This document shows positions 35,393 to 43,480 of a stretch of 64,000 nt of DNA, piece after piece (within the stretch, counting starts at the first letter, position 1; the number at the start of each line of letters is the position of its first letter). Source of the stretch: Pseudomonas sp. NFIX28 (GTDB lineage: Bacteria; Pseudomonadota; Gammaproteobacteria; Pseudomonadales; Pseudomonadaceae); the NCBI RefSeq assembly GCF_900107395.1, contig NZ_FNPW01000001.1:344077-408076 (forward strand), read 5' to 3'. The notes beneath the pieces are model-generated. The model ran no database searches. It was given only the letters and a program-made list of their open reading frames with translations, and was not told the origin of the DNA. The position numbers were made by a program, and so were the translations under genes.

Positions 35393-37158
35393 ATACTGGC
35401 CTCAATCACGGGCTCGGCTGCAATCCGCCAGCCTTTCGCGGCGCGGCGTTGAGCGAGGAAGTGGGCGTACAGGCCAGGCGTTTCGCTCAACTGGGCGGGT
35501 GAGCCTTGCTGGCAGATGCTGCCGTTGTCCAGTACCACGACCTGGTCGGCCATCGCCACCGTCGACAGCTGATGGGCGATCACGATCACCGTGCGCTTAC
35601 CGTGCAAGCGCGCCAGGGTCTCGGTGATCGCTGCCTGGTTTTCGGCGTCGAGTGCGGCAGTGGCTTCGTCGACCAGGAGGATCGGCGCATCCTTGATCAG
35701 CGCCCGGGCGATGGAGATGCGCTGGCGTTCGCCTCCCGACAGGCGTGCGCCACCCTCGCCAACGGGGGTATCCAAGCCTTTTGGCAGGCGCTCGATGATT
35801 TCCATGACTCCGGCGGCCCGTGCCGCCTCCATGACCTCGGCCTCTGTGGCGTCGGCTTTGCCGATACGGATGTTGTCGGCAATGCTGCCCTGGAACAGGT
35901 ATGCATCCTGGAAGATCTGGCTGATCTGCGCCGACAGCTGCGCATTGGACAGTTGCCGCACGTCCACGCCGCCAATCAGCACGGTGCCCTGGGTGACGTC
36001 GAAGAACCGGGCAATCAGCCGTACGAGGGTGGTCTTGCCTGAGCCGGAAGCCCCCACCAGGGCGACCATGCTACCGGGCAAGATCCGCAGATTGATGTTT
36101 TGCAGTACATCCGGTTGCTGTTCGGCATAGCGAAAGCTCACTGCCTGCAAGTCCACGCTGCCATCGCCCGGCGCCCGTTTGCCTGGCGCCTGCGGCAACG
36201 GCTCGACCGCGAGCAGCTCGCGCACTACCGCCAGCTGGCTTCGCGCACTGCGTAATACCTCGCTGTAGCTGGCCACCTCCAACAGCGGGTCGATAAAGCG
36301 GCTGACTAGCAGCAGCGCCAGCACCACGGATACCAGCGAAGCCGGGGGCAGGGCGCTGCCCGACAGGTCGCCGAGCCACAGCGCGGCGGCGACCAGCAGT
36401 ACGGCGAAAACCGCCTGGACAGCCCAACTGTTGACCACCACCGACATGGCGGAAACATGAATCAGGTGCCGGGTCGACTGTTGCTGGCGGGCAATGGCCT
36501 GTTCGAGAAAGTGGATGCCGCCGTCTTCACCGTTGAATGCGCGTAGCACCGATTGCGCCTGGGCGAACTCGACCATGCGCTGGCTGGCTTGCGCCGTGTG
36601 CGCGTGGTAGCGCTCGTCGGCGTTTTGGCCCAGGCGTGCTGTCAGGACGAATACGCCGAACAGGAACGGCAGGGCCAGCAGGGCGATCAAGCCCATCTGC
36701 AGGTTCAGCGTGAACAGTGCCGCGATGACCACAAGCGGGGTGATGACGCCGCTGATCAGGGGGGTAAAGACGTGAGCCGGCAATTGCGCCAGGGCCATCA
36801 TGCCTTGCGAGGTCACATGGCTCAGGCGCGCGGTATTGTGCGCGTTGAACCAGCCGACGGGCAGTTGCGCGATGTGATCGCCAAGCCGGTGGCGGCCACG
36901 CTGGAGCACCGCGACGCCAACCCGAATGCCGGCTTTCTCCACTGTGCGTCGAAGCGCCCAGCACAGCACCACACCGACCAGCAACACCAGCAACCACTGT
37001 TTGCTGGTGTGAAGTTCGTTGTTCAGCAAGCTGCCGAGCACCGGCAGCACGCTGACGATGCTCAGCCCGCAGAGCAGGCCGTACAGCACGGTCAGGCAGA
37101 GGTAGCGCAACAGGATCGATGTGTCGTCGCCGAGCAGTTGAGTAAAGGTTTTCAGCAT
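35389..37158 (-). CDS. ABC transporter with fused membrane and ATPase domains, subunit 2
   Basis: A 589-aa type IV ABC half-transporter. Six membrane helices lie in residues 1-310. The nucleotide-binding domain has Walker A ALVGASGSGKTTLVR (about 375), signature LSGGERQRISIARAL, Walker B ILLVDEATAALDAEN and a switch histidine in VIVIAHQLSTV. It overlaps the other ABC gene by 7 bp, so the pair probably forms a heterodimer. Such pairs in siderophore loci are either exporters (BarAB-like) or YbtPQ/IrtAB-type importers. Direction cannot be decided from the sequence. Confidence 0.87.
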   Translation of the reverse strand: MLKTFTQLLGDDTSILLRYLCLTVLYGLLCGLSIVSVLPVLGSLLNNELHTSKQWLLVLLVGVVLCWALRRTVEKAGIRVGVAVLQRGRHRLGDHIAQLPVGWFNAHNTARLSHVTSQGMMALAQLPAHVFTPLISGVITPLVVIAALFTLNLQMGLIALLALPFLFGVFVLTARLGQNADERYHAHTAQASQRMVEFAQAQSVLRAFNGEDGGIHFLEQAIARQQQSTRHLIHVSAMSVVVNSWAVQAVFAVLLVAAALWLGDLSGSALPPASLVSVVLALLLVSRFIDPLLEVASYSEVLRSARSQLAVVRELLAVEPLPQAPGKRAPGDGSVDLQAVSFRYAEQQPDVLQNINLRILPGSMVALVGASGSGKTTLVRLIARFFDVTQGTVLIGGVDVRQLSNAQLSAQISQIFQDAYLFQGSIADNIRIGKADATEAEVMEAARAAGVMEIIERLPKGLDTPVGEGGARLSGGERQRISIARALIKDAPILLVDEATAALDAENQAAITETLARLHGKRTVIVIAHQLSTVAMADQVVVLDNGSICQQGSPAQLSETPGLYAHFLAQRRAAKGWRIAAEPVIEASI

Positions 37159-38954
37159 GGCGACTGCGCCTCTTCCGTGGGCTGTTGGTAGCCACCCAGC
37201 GCCCACAGGCGGGCATAGTGGCCATTGCGCGCGAGCAATTGCTGGTGGGTGCCTTGTTCGCGGATGCGTGCGTTGTCCAGCACGATGATCTGATCGGCGT
37301 GCATCACCGTATCCAGGCGGTGGGCGATGACCAGCACGGTCCTGCCCCGGGCGAAGCGCGACAGTGCGTGCTGGATCTGTACCTCGTTTTCGGCATCGGC
37401 CGCCGCGGTGGCTTCGTCCAGCACCAGCACGGGCGGGTCGAGCAGCACCGCACGGGCAATGCTCACGCGCTGCAGCTCGCCACCGGAAAGCTGCGCATCT
37501 TCGCCGATGACCGAGGCGTAGCCTCGCGGCAAGGCCAGGATGCGCTCATGGATATTGGCGGTGCGTGCGGCGTGCTCGATTTCCTGCTGGCTGGCAGACG
37601 GGCGGCCCAGGGCGATATTGTCGCGCAGGCTGGCATGGATCAGTCGGACGTCCTGGAGCACAAAACCGATGTGGCGATACAGGCGGCTGCTGTCGATCTG
37701 GCGCAGGTCTGCTGCGCCAATGCTGATGCGGCCGGCGCTCGGGTCGAAGAAGCGCAGCAGCAACCGCGCCAGCGTCGACTTGCCTGCCCCCGAGGCGCCG
37801 ACGATGGCGGTGACCGTCCCAGGCTTGAGGCTGAAGTTGATGTCATCGAGTACCGGGGTGTCGCCGTCGTAGCTGTAGCTCAGGTGCTCGACGCGAATCT
37901 CGGCCTTTGCGTCCAGCTCCAGCGGGCCGCCCGCCAGGGTCTCGAGGACTGGCGTGTGCAACAGGCCGTGCACGCGTTGCGCGGCGCCGGTGGCGTTGTG
38001 CAAGTCATGCATGACGTAGCTGAGCAGCAGCAGCGGGGCGCACATGCCCGGTGCCACCAGGGCAAAGGGCAGTATGTCGGTGGGGTGGATCCAGCCCAGG
38101 CTGGTGAACAGGGTGCCGAACGCCAGGACCACCCCAAGCACCGCCACCGGTGTGAGCATGGCGTGGGCATTGGCGATGGCGCTGACCAATGGCCGGGTGA
38201 AATCGGTGAACGCCGCGGCAAACGTGTCCACCGCCTCGCGGTAGCTGCCGTGCGCCTTGCCCTCGATGCCAAAGGCCTTGACCACCGGAATACCATTGAT
38301 GAATTCGACCACGGCATTGTTGATGCGCGTCATCCCCGCACCGAACGCTTGCATGTTTTCGCCGCTGGCCTTGGTGGCCCTGAAGAAGAACAGCAAGAAC
38401 AAGGGGAAGGGCAGCAGCGAAACCAGCGCCATGCGCCAGTCCATGACGAGCATGTACAGCACCGAGATAATTACCGCGCCCAGGGTCCGGCCAAGGGTGG
38501 TGTAGAAGTGCGCAGTCAGGCTGTGCAAGGTGTTGATGTCATCTTGCATGGCCTGCTTGACCTCGCCCGAGGCTCTGCTGGTAAACCAGCCCAGCGGTAC
38601 CTTGGCCAGGCGCCGGGTGATCGCCAGGCGCAGATGGCGGGTGATGCTGTTGTCTGCCAGGTGGGCAAGCATTTCGCCCAGCGAGACCAGGCTCATGCCG
38701 ATGAACAGGCAGCCCAGGCTGATACCCGCCACCTGCCAGATCTGTTGCCGGATCTGCGCGTCGGTGCCGCTGGCCTCCGGTGTCAGCAGCAGTTGTGCGA
38801 CATGGGCGATTCCCGCCAGGGGCACCATACCCAGCATCGTGCCGAGGGCGGCGAGGATGCCGGCGATCAGCAGGCGACCGCGAATCGGTTGCAATACCTC
38901 AGCCACGGTGCCGGCTGATGTGGGGGGGGCCGTGCTTGCATCTTCAACGCTCAT
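37152..38954 (-). CDS. ABC transporter with fused membrane and ATPase domains, subunit 1
   Basis: A 600-aa half-transporter, the partner of the next gene. Membrane domain: residues about 25-320. Nucleotide-binding domain: Walker A AIVGASGAGKSTLARL (about 387), signature LSGGELQRVSIARAV, Walker B VLVLDEATAAADAENE and a switch histidine in VLVIAHRLDTV. The D-loop reads AAAD instead of the usual SALD, while the catalytic glutamate is kept. It lies 127 bp after the sigma-factor gene in the same direction. No FAD-binding domain as in IrtA is visible. Confidence 0.87.
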   Translation of the reverse strand: MSVEDASTAPPTSAGTVAEVLQPIRGRLLIAGILAALGTMLGMVPLAGIAHVAQLLLTPEASGTDAQIRQQIWQVAGISLGCLFIGMSLVSLGEMLAHLADNSITRHLRLAITRRLAKVPLGWFTSRASGEVKQAMQDDINTLHSLTAHFYTTLGRTLGAVIISVLYMLVMDWRMALVSLLPFPLFLLFFFRATKASGENMQAFGAGMTRINNAVVEFINGIPVVKAFGIEGKAHGSYREAVDTFAAAFTDFTRPLVSAIANAHAMLTPVAVLGVVLAFGTLFTSLGWIHPTDILPFALVAPGMCAPLLLLSYVMHDLHNATGAAQRVHGLLHTPVLETLAGGPLELDAKAEIRVEHLSYSYDGDTPVLDDINFSLKPGTVTAIVGASGAGKSTLARLLLRFFDPSAGRISIGAADLRQIDSSRLYRHIGFVLQDVRLIHASLRDNIALGRPSASQQEIEHAARTANIHERILALPRGYASVIGEDAQLSGGELQRVSIARAVLLDPPVLVLDEATAAADAENEVQIQHALSRFARGRTVLVIAHRLDTVMHADQIIVLDNARIREQGTHQQLLARNGHYARLWALGGYQQPTEEAQSPC

Positions 38955-39016
38955 TGAATCTCCTGAATTACCACGACAGGCAACCTGGGGGTGTGCCTGA
39001 TGTCCTTAGCGTCCGG

Positions 39017-39058
39017 GCGTTCTACGCTGTGCGTACTGTGTATTCCGAACGTCCCGGC
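39017..39058 (-). promoter_or_regulatory. Imperfect inverted repeat before the ABC exporter operon
   Basis: CCGGGCGTTC and GAACGTCCCGG pair with one bulge across about 22 nt. They lie in the 127-bp gap between the sigma-factor gene and the first ABC gene. It could be a leader hairpin or a promoter-proximal element. Confidence 0.3.
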
Positions 39059-39081
39059 AAAATCCTCAATCCCGTGTGGTG

Positions 39082-39600
39082 TCACGCACCGTGCACGGAA
39101 GCGAATGGGGTGCAGGCGCGCACGCCTGAAGAGATGTACTTCTCGACGGACGACACCGACACCTTCAGTTCAGTCGCGATAGCGCGATGGCCCATGCCAT
39201 TCAATTTGTACAGCAGCAGTGCCTGGCGGGCCTTGGCGGGCTGGGCGTGCAGGGCGGCATCGATCTGCGCCAGTGCTTCGAGCATCAAGGCACGCGCTTC
39301 TTCGGAGGGGGCCAGGGGTTCGCACTGCTGCTTGAGGCCTTCGAGATGCCCGGCTTCAAGCTGGCGTCGGCGATAGAGATCGATCACCAGGCCCTTGGCA
39401 ATCTGAGTCAGGTAGCAGCGGGACACGTCTGCAGCGGGAACACTGCCGCGTTTCAAAAGCCTGAGGTAGACGTCTTGAGCGAGATCGGCAGCGTCGAATG
39501 AGTTGCCCAGCATGCGCCGCAGCAGGTTATGCAACCAATGGTGATGCTCAAGATACAGTTGCCCAAGTTGCTGCTTGAGCGCGAACGTTCCGTTGTCCAC
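39082..39600 (-). CDS. FecI-like ECF sigma factor
   Basis: A 172-aa group 4 sigma factor starting at GTG with GGAG upstream. Region 2 is at residues about 12-75 (LYLEHHHWLHNLLRRMLGN, DAADLAQDVYLRLLK) and region 4 at about 115-165 (QALLLYKLNGMGHRAIATEL, KVSVSSVEKYISSG). It is of the iron-starvation type. No anti-sigma (FecR-like) gene accompanies it and the receptor lacks an STN domain, so activity is probably set by its own Fur-dependent expression. It heads the operon of exporters and importers and is divergent from the first biosynthetic gene. Confidence 0.88.
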   Translation of the reverse strand: MDNGTFALKQQLGQLYLEHHHWLHNLLRRMLGNSFDAADLAQDVYLRLLKRGSVPAADVSRCYLTQIAKGLVIDLYRRRQLEAGHLEGLKQQCEPLAPSEEARALMLEALAQIDAALHAQPAKARQALLLYKLNGMGHRAIATELKVSVSSVEKYISSGVRACTPFASVHGA

Positions 39601-39643
39601 TACTTCTCCGATATCGGCATCAGTGCAATTTTTGACTAATGCG

Positions 39644-39662
39644 AATAGTTATGATTAGTATT
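39644..39662. promoter_or_regulatory. Candidate Fur box in the divergent sigma/NRPS promoter
   Basis: AATAGTTATGATTAGTATT matches about 12 of 19 Fur-consensus positions by hand alignment. It sits between the sigma-factor gene and the carrier-condensation NRPS gene, where iron control of both directions is expected. The rest of 39601-39823 holds no gene. Confidence 0.5.
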
Positions 39663-39823
39663 GGTAGCATACAGGCGTTTCTGCACCCCGTGCAATGCAC
39701 CTGCTCGCACCTCACTCCGATGCTCAGAACACCTGGGCGTTACCACCAGACCGAGGATGGGTCTGTCGGCACTCGCGGCCGTGCCTACCACCTACTGTTT
39801 TGTTTGTTAAGGCGGGAAATTCC

Positions 39824-42001
39824 ATGATGGAACGCAATCCAGATACAGCGACTCAGCTATCTGTCAGCGATTTTGAAGAGCATGCGTGGCTCTTGCAGCA
39901 GCAATACCCTGAACAAGCCCTCAAGCACTTTAGCGCATGGCGGTTCACCGACGAGGTGAATCCGGCCAGGCTCGAGGCGGCGCTCGAGGCAGTCATCACC
40001 CACATACCGGAACTCAACGTCCGCTATCGATTCAACGACGAGGGCGAGCTGCTCAAAGTGCGTGAAGACGACTGGCGGGCTTGCGTTGCGATGTTGCAGG
40101 CCGATGACGATAGTCAGGCACAAGAACTGTTGTTGGCGCACCAGGCCCAGCCGTGGGACGCTGAAAACCAGCCGCCTTTGGCTGCACTGATCGTGCAGAT
40201 AAAATCCGATGTAATCCTGGCCTTTGTACTGCATCAAGTACTCGACCAGACCTGCCGCGAAGATGACCTGTACCGAATGACCCTGGATGCTTACGCCGGG
40301 CGCTCCGTGGGCGCTGCGCATTTGCCTTGGCTGCAGCGCCACGGCACCTCCGGCACCGGCACCCCGGACACGGTGGCTGTGGCCCGGTCCGCTGATACCG
40401 GCCATGACCGCGCAGAGGTGGTCACGGTCATCCTCGATGAGTTTCGCAGTGCCCTGGGCGAGCCGACCATGGCGCAGGATGACGACTTCTTCGATTTTGG
40501 CGGCCACTCGCTGCTGGCCACCCGCATCATTGGCAAGCTGTTGAGCACTCACGGCATTGAAGTCCAGTTCAACGACTTTTTCAGCGCACCCACGGCTGCG
40601 GCCCTGGCTTCGCGGGCTCAGGTCCTTGGGACGGCGGGCGCATGCGCCTTGTCCGAGCAGGCTCAAGAGGTGCAGAAAGCACCGTTCGCCCTGGCCCAGG
40701 CTTCGCTCGGCCGCGCTTATGTCGCCTTTGAATTCGGTACAATTTTCAACCTGCCGTTTGCCATGGACTTCCTCGACGAGGTCGATGAGCGCTTGTTCGA
40801 GCAGGCTTTTACCGACCTGATCGAGCGCCATGCCAGCCTGCGGACCACCTTCCATTTCGAGGCGGGCGAGGCTTATCAGCAAAGGATCGCGCCTGGCCAG
40901 TTGGGCCGCTTCAAGTGGTTCTGGTCCAGCGATGAGAGTGAAGGGGCCTCACTGGCCAGCGAAGCGAGCTACCAATTCGACCTGTCTCGTGAATTGCCTA
41001 TGCGCGTGCGGTTCTTGCGCGATCCGCAGAGTCAGCGGCAGACCTTGTCGCTGCTGGTGCACCACATGGCGATCGATGAATGGTCGCTCAACGTGATGAT
41101 GGAAGAACTGGGCAAGGCCTACCTGGCCCGTGCTGTCGGCAAGGCGCCTGTATGGGAGGCTCCGGCACCTTCGTTCCACGAATATTCGGTGCATGAGCAG
41201 GCCAGGGGAATCAATCAGCAGCATCTGGCCTACTGGACCGACATGCTGCGCCCTGCCACGCCTGGGCTGACCCTGCCGGTTGTCGATGGCGACTCCCGCG
41301 TAGCGGTGGGCGAGGTTTCCACCAGGGCCGAGTGGTTCGAGATCAAGCCGGACCAAACCCTGATCGACCACCTGTACAGTTTCGCCCGGCAAAACAATTC
41401 GTCGCTGTTCGGTGTGGTGTACAGCGCGATTGCGTTGGCCTTGCATAAAGTGGGGGGATTGCAGGACCTGGTCATCGGCACGTCCGCCTCCGGGCGTACC
41501 GACCCTGCGTACTATGAAACGGTCGGCTACTTCACCACGATGGTGGCGCACCGTGTGCAGTTCGATTCCCGGCAGACCGTTGGCGCCCTGATCGAAAACA
41601 CCAGCCGCCTGATCAATGAATCGATGGCCTATGCCGATGTGCCTATGGAGCATATCCAGCAAGCCTTGGGCATGACGCCCGCGGACGGCCTGTTGTTCGA
41701 TGTCTACGTCCAGATCCACGCCAACAACGCACTCAACGGCGCGTTGCCGATACCTGACGCGGGGTCGATCCGTTATCGGCACATTGACCCGGACAAGAAC
41801 CAGTCGATGTTCGGTATCCAGTTCGAGATCATGGAAAACATGCTCGATGGCCAGCGCTCGTTGCGGCTGGTGGTGACTTACCGCTCGGACCGTTACAGCG
41901 CCGAGCAGATGGCACGCGTCAGCGCTGCCATCGAGCAAGTGTTCGCACTGTTCGTGAGCCCGGAAGGTGCTGCGGTGAAGGTCGAGCATGTGCGGGCCTG
42001 A
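39824..42001 (+). CDS. NRPS with partial C, carrier (T) and condensation (C) domains
   Basis: A 725-aa protein. Residues about 1-160 resemble only the N-terminal lobe of a condensation domain, keeping H137 and D141 of the HHxxxD motif. Residues about 200-265 are a carrier domain with the phosphopantetheine serine S229 in FDFGGHSLLATR. Residues about 285-725 are a full C domain with HHMAIDEWS (413-421). Size and order match AngM of anguibactin synthesis. It should accept the cyclised aryl-amino acyl chain on its carrier and join it to N-hydroxyhistamine, releasing the product. That makes it the counterpart of the terminal pseudomonine synthetase. ATG 39824 has AAGGCGGG upstream. The longer frame to 39695 is rejected. 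Confidence 0.87.
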   Translation: MMERNPDTATQLSVSDFEEHAWLLQQQYPEQALKHFSAWRFTDEVNPARLEAALEAVITHIPELNVRYRFNDEGELLKVREDDWRACVAMLQADDDSQAQELLLAHQAQPWDAENQPPLAALIVQIKSDVILAFVLHQVLDQTCREDDLYRMTLDAYAGRSVGAAHLPWLQRHGTSGTGTPDTVAVARSADTGHDRAEVVTVILDEFRSALGEPTMAQDDDFFDFGGHSLLATRIIGKLLSTHGIEVQFNDFFSAPTAAALASRAQVLGTAGACALSEQAQEVQKAPFALAQASLGRAYVAFEFGTIFNLPFAMDFLDEVDERLFEQAFTDLIERHASLRTTFHFEAGEAYQQRIAPGQLGRFKWFWSSDESEGASLASEASYQFDLSRELPMRVRFLRDPQSQRQTLSLLVHHMAIDEWSLNVMMEELGKAYLARAVGKAPVWEAPAPSFHEYSVHEQARGINQQHLAYWTDMLRPATPGLTLPVVDGDSRVAVGEVSTRAEWFEIKPDQTLIDHLYSFARQNNSSLFGVVYSAIALALHKVGGLQDLVIGTSASGRTDPAYYETVGYFTTMVAHRVQFDSRQTVGALIENTSRLINESMAYADVPMEHIQQALGMTPADGLLFDVYVQIHANNALNGALPIPDAGSIRYRHIDPDKNQSMFGIQFEIMENMLDGQRSLRLVVTYRSDRYSAEQMARVSAAIEQVFALFVSPEGAAVKVEHVRA

Positions 42002-42034
42002 AGCGTGATCGGGTTAGCCGTTGCACGATAGTTT

Positions 42035-42063
42035 CCGGGGCGCCAGGCGCCCCGGATTTTTTT
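42035..42063 (+). terminator. Rho-independent terminator after the T-C NRPS
   Basis: CCGGGGCGC-CAG-GCGCCCCGG is a perfect 9-bp stem followed by seven T. It separates the gene from the convergent monooxygenase gene. Confidence 0.88.
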
Positions 42064-42078
42064 GGGTGGGAGAAGGAC

Positions 42079-43398
42079 TTATTCCTCGTGCATTCCGTAA
42101 CGCTGGAATGCCGAGCGCTTGGGCAGGCGATAGTGCGATCGGCCCAGCAATTGGTTGATTATCGTCGCATTGCGAATGGCGGCGATGCCCAGGTCGGGTG
42201 AGCCGACCCCATGCTGGAAGATCTCCGCGTTCTGCACGAAGATGCGCCCTTGACCGTTGTCGCAGCGGCGTGCGGTGAAGTCTTCCTCGACGATGCAGTC
42301 GCCGTGCTCGTCGGTCGCCAGCACGCTGCCCTTGAGGCGCTCGAACCATTGTGGCCAGGCATGCCCATACCCGGTCGCTGCAACAAGCGCATCCGCCTCG
42401 AAGCTGCTGGCCTGGCCCAGTTCGCGATGGCGATACATCACTTTCAGCTTGCCGGCGTTAGCCTCGATCCGCTCGACCTCGCAATTGGACAGCAGCGTCA
42501 GCCCGGGGTTTGCGCCGCCGATCGAGCGCTCGTAGATCAGGTCGTAGAGGTCGCCGATGGTCGAGAAGCTGATGCCCTTGTACAGCAACCCTTGCCCAGC
42601 GACGATATCGCGGCGGCGCTCGCGGGGGATGCTGTGGAAGTACTCCATGTAGGACGGGGTAAAGCACTCCTGGCCGAGCTTGGAATACTCCATCGGATGG
42701 AACCCGGGAGCACGGGTGATCCAGCGGATGGAAGCGCCGGCTGCGACCCGTTCCGGGGTCAGCTCGTTGAACAGCGCCAGCACACACTCGGCAGCGCTTT
42801 GCCCGGAACCGATGACCGTCACTTGTTGGCACTGCGCCAGCTGCGCCTGGCGCTTGCCGAACTCCGCCGAATGCATGATTGGGGCCGAGCTCTTCACTTG
42901 TGCCCAATGTGGCAGGATCGGCGAGGTACCGATGCCCACCGACAGATGTCGGCTGTAGTAATGCCGTTTGAAGCCGGACACAGACTGGCTTTCGATCAGG
43001 AAACGGTCGGCATCGGCGTCATACTGCACATCGCAGACTTCCTCGCCGAAGTGGCAGGCAGCCAGCTGCTGAGACGCCCATCGGCAATAGTGGTCGTATT
43101 CCCGGCGCGGCACCTGGAAGTTGTCGTAGTAATAAAACTGGTAGAGGCGATCGTGCTGGTGCAGGTAATTCAGGTAGCTCAGTGGGTGAGTGGGGTCGGC
43201 CATGGTCACCAGGTCGGCCAGGAACGGTACCTGCAAGGTAGTGCCCGGCAATAGCAGCCCTTCGTGCCAGCGAAACTCGGTCTTGCGTTCAAGAAAGATG
43301 CCGCTCACCTCGGAATGGGTGCCGAGCAGTGCGGCGAGGCCCAGGTTGAACGGGCCAACGCCGACACCGGCGATATCTACAATGGGTGCATCCTTCAT
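42079..43398 (-). CDS. Amine N-hydroxylase, probable histamine N-monooxygenase
   Basis: A 439-aa flavoprotein of the lysine/ornithine N-monooxygenase family (IucD/PvdA-like, including AngU and BasC). The FAD site is GVGVGPFNLGLAALL (residues 11-25). The family segment LQVPFLADLVTMADPTHPLS (about 56) and the NADPH site VTVIGSGQSAAECVLAL (about 195) are present, and the FATGY-like ATGYG lies near residue 342. In this cluster, with a histidine decarboxylase, the likely substrate is histamine, giving the N-hydroxyhistamine nucleophile and iron ligand. It lies 82 bp after the Cy-Cy-A synthetase gene in the same direction. Confidence 0.87.
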   Translation of the reverse strand: MKDAPIVDIAGVGVGPFNLGLAALLGTHSEVSGIFLERKTEFRWHEGLLLPGTTLQVPFLADLVTMADPTHPLSYLNYLHQHDRLYQFYYYDNFQVPRREYDHYCRWASQQLAACHFGEEVCDVQYDADADRFLIESQSVSGFKRHYYSRHLSVGIGTSPILPHWAQVKSSAPIMHSAEFGKRQAQLAQCQQVTVIGSGQSAAECVLALFNELTPERVAAGASIRWITRAPGFHPMEYSKLGQECFTPSYMEYFHSIPRERRRDIVAGQGLLYKGISFSTIGDLYDLIYERSIGGANPGLTLLSNCEVERIEANAGKLKVMYRHRELGQASSFEADALVAATGYGHAWPQWFERLKGSVLATDEHGDCIVEEDFTARRCDNGQGRIFVQNAEIFQHGVGSPDLGIAAIRNATIINQLLGRSHYRLPKRSAFQRYGMHEE

Positions 43399-43480
43399 CC
43401 CGTACTTCTCCCTACATCCTGCTGTCAGAAAGCGGGCGTCACGTCGGCGCCCGCTCGGTTCATGGCAAAAAACAATCGGC

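Noticed and set aside
39082..39600. Reading the sigma factor as part of a FecA-type surface signalling system
   Set aside because: No FecR-like gene and no STN domain in the receptor within the window.
39695..39823. N-terminal extension of the T-C synthetase
   Set aside because: No ribosome site and no similarity. ATG 39824 has a good AAGGCGGG site.
42079..43398. Assigning the N-hydroxylase to lysine or ornithine (aerobactin or pyoverdine type)
   Set aside because: No pyoverdine or aerobactin genes are nearby. The histidine decarboxylase makes histamine the more likely substrate.
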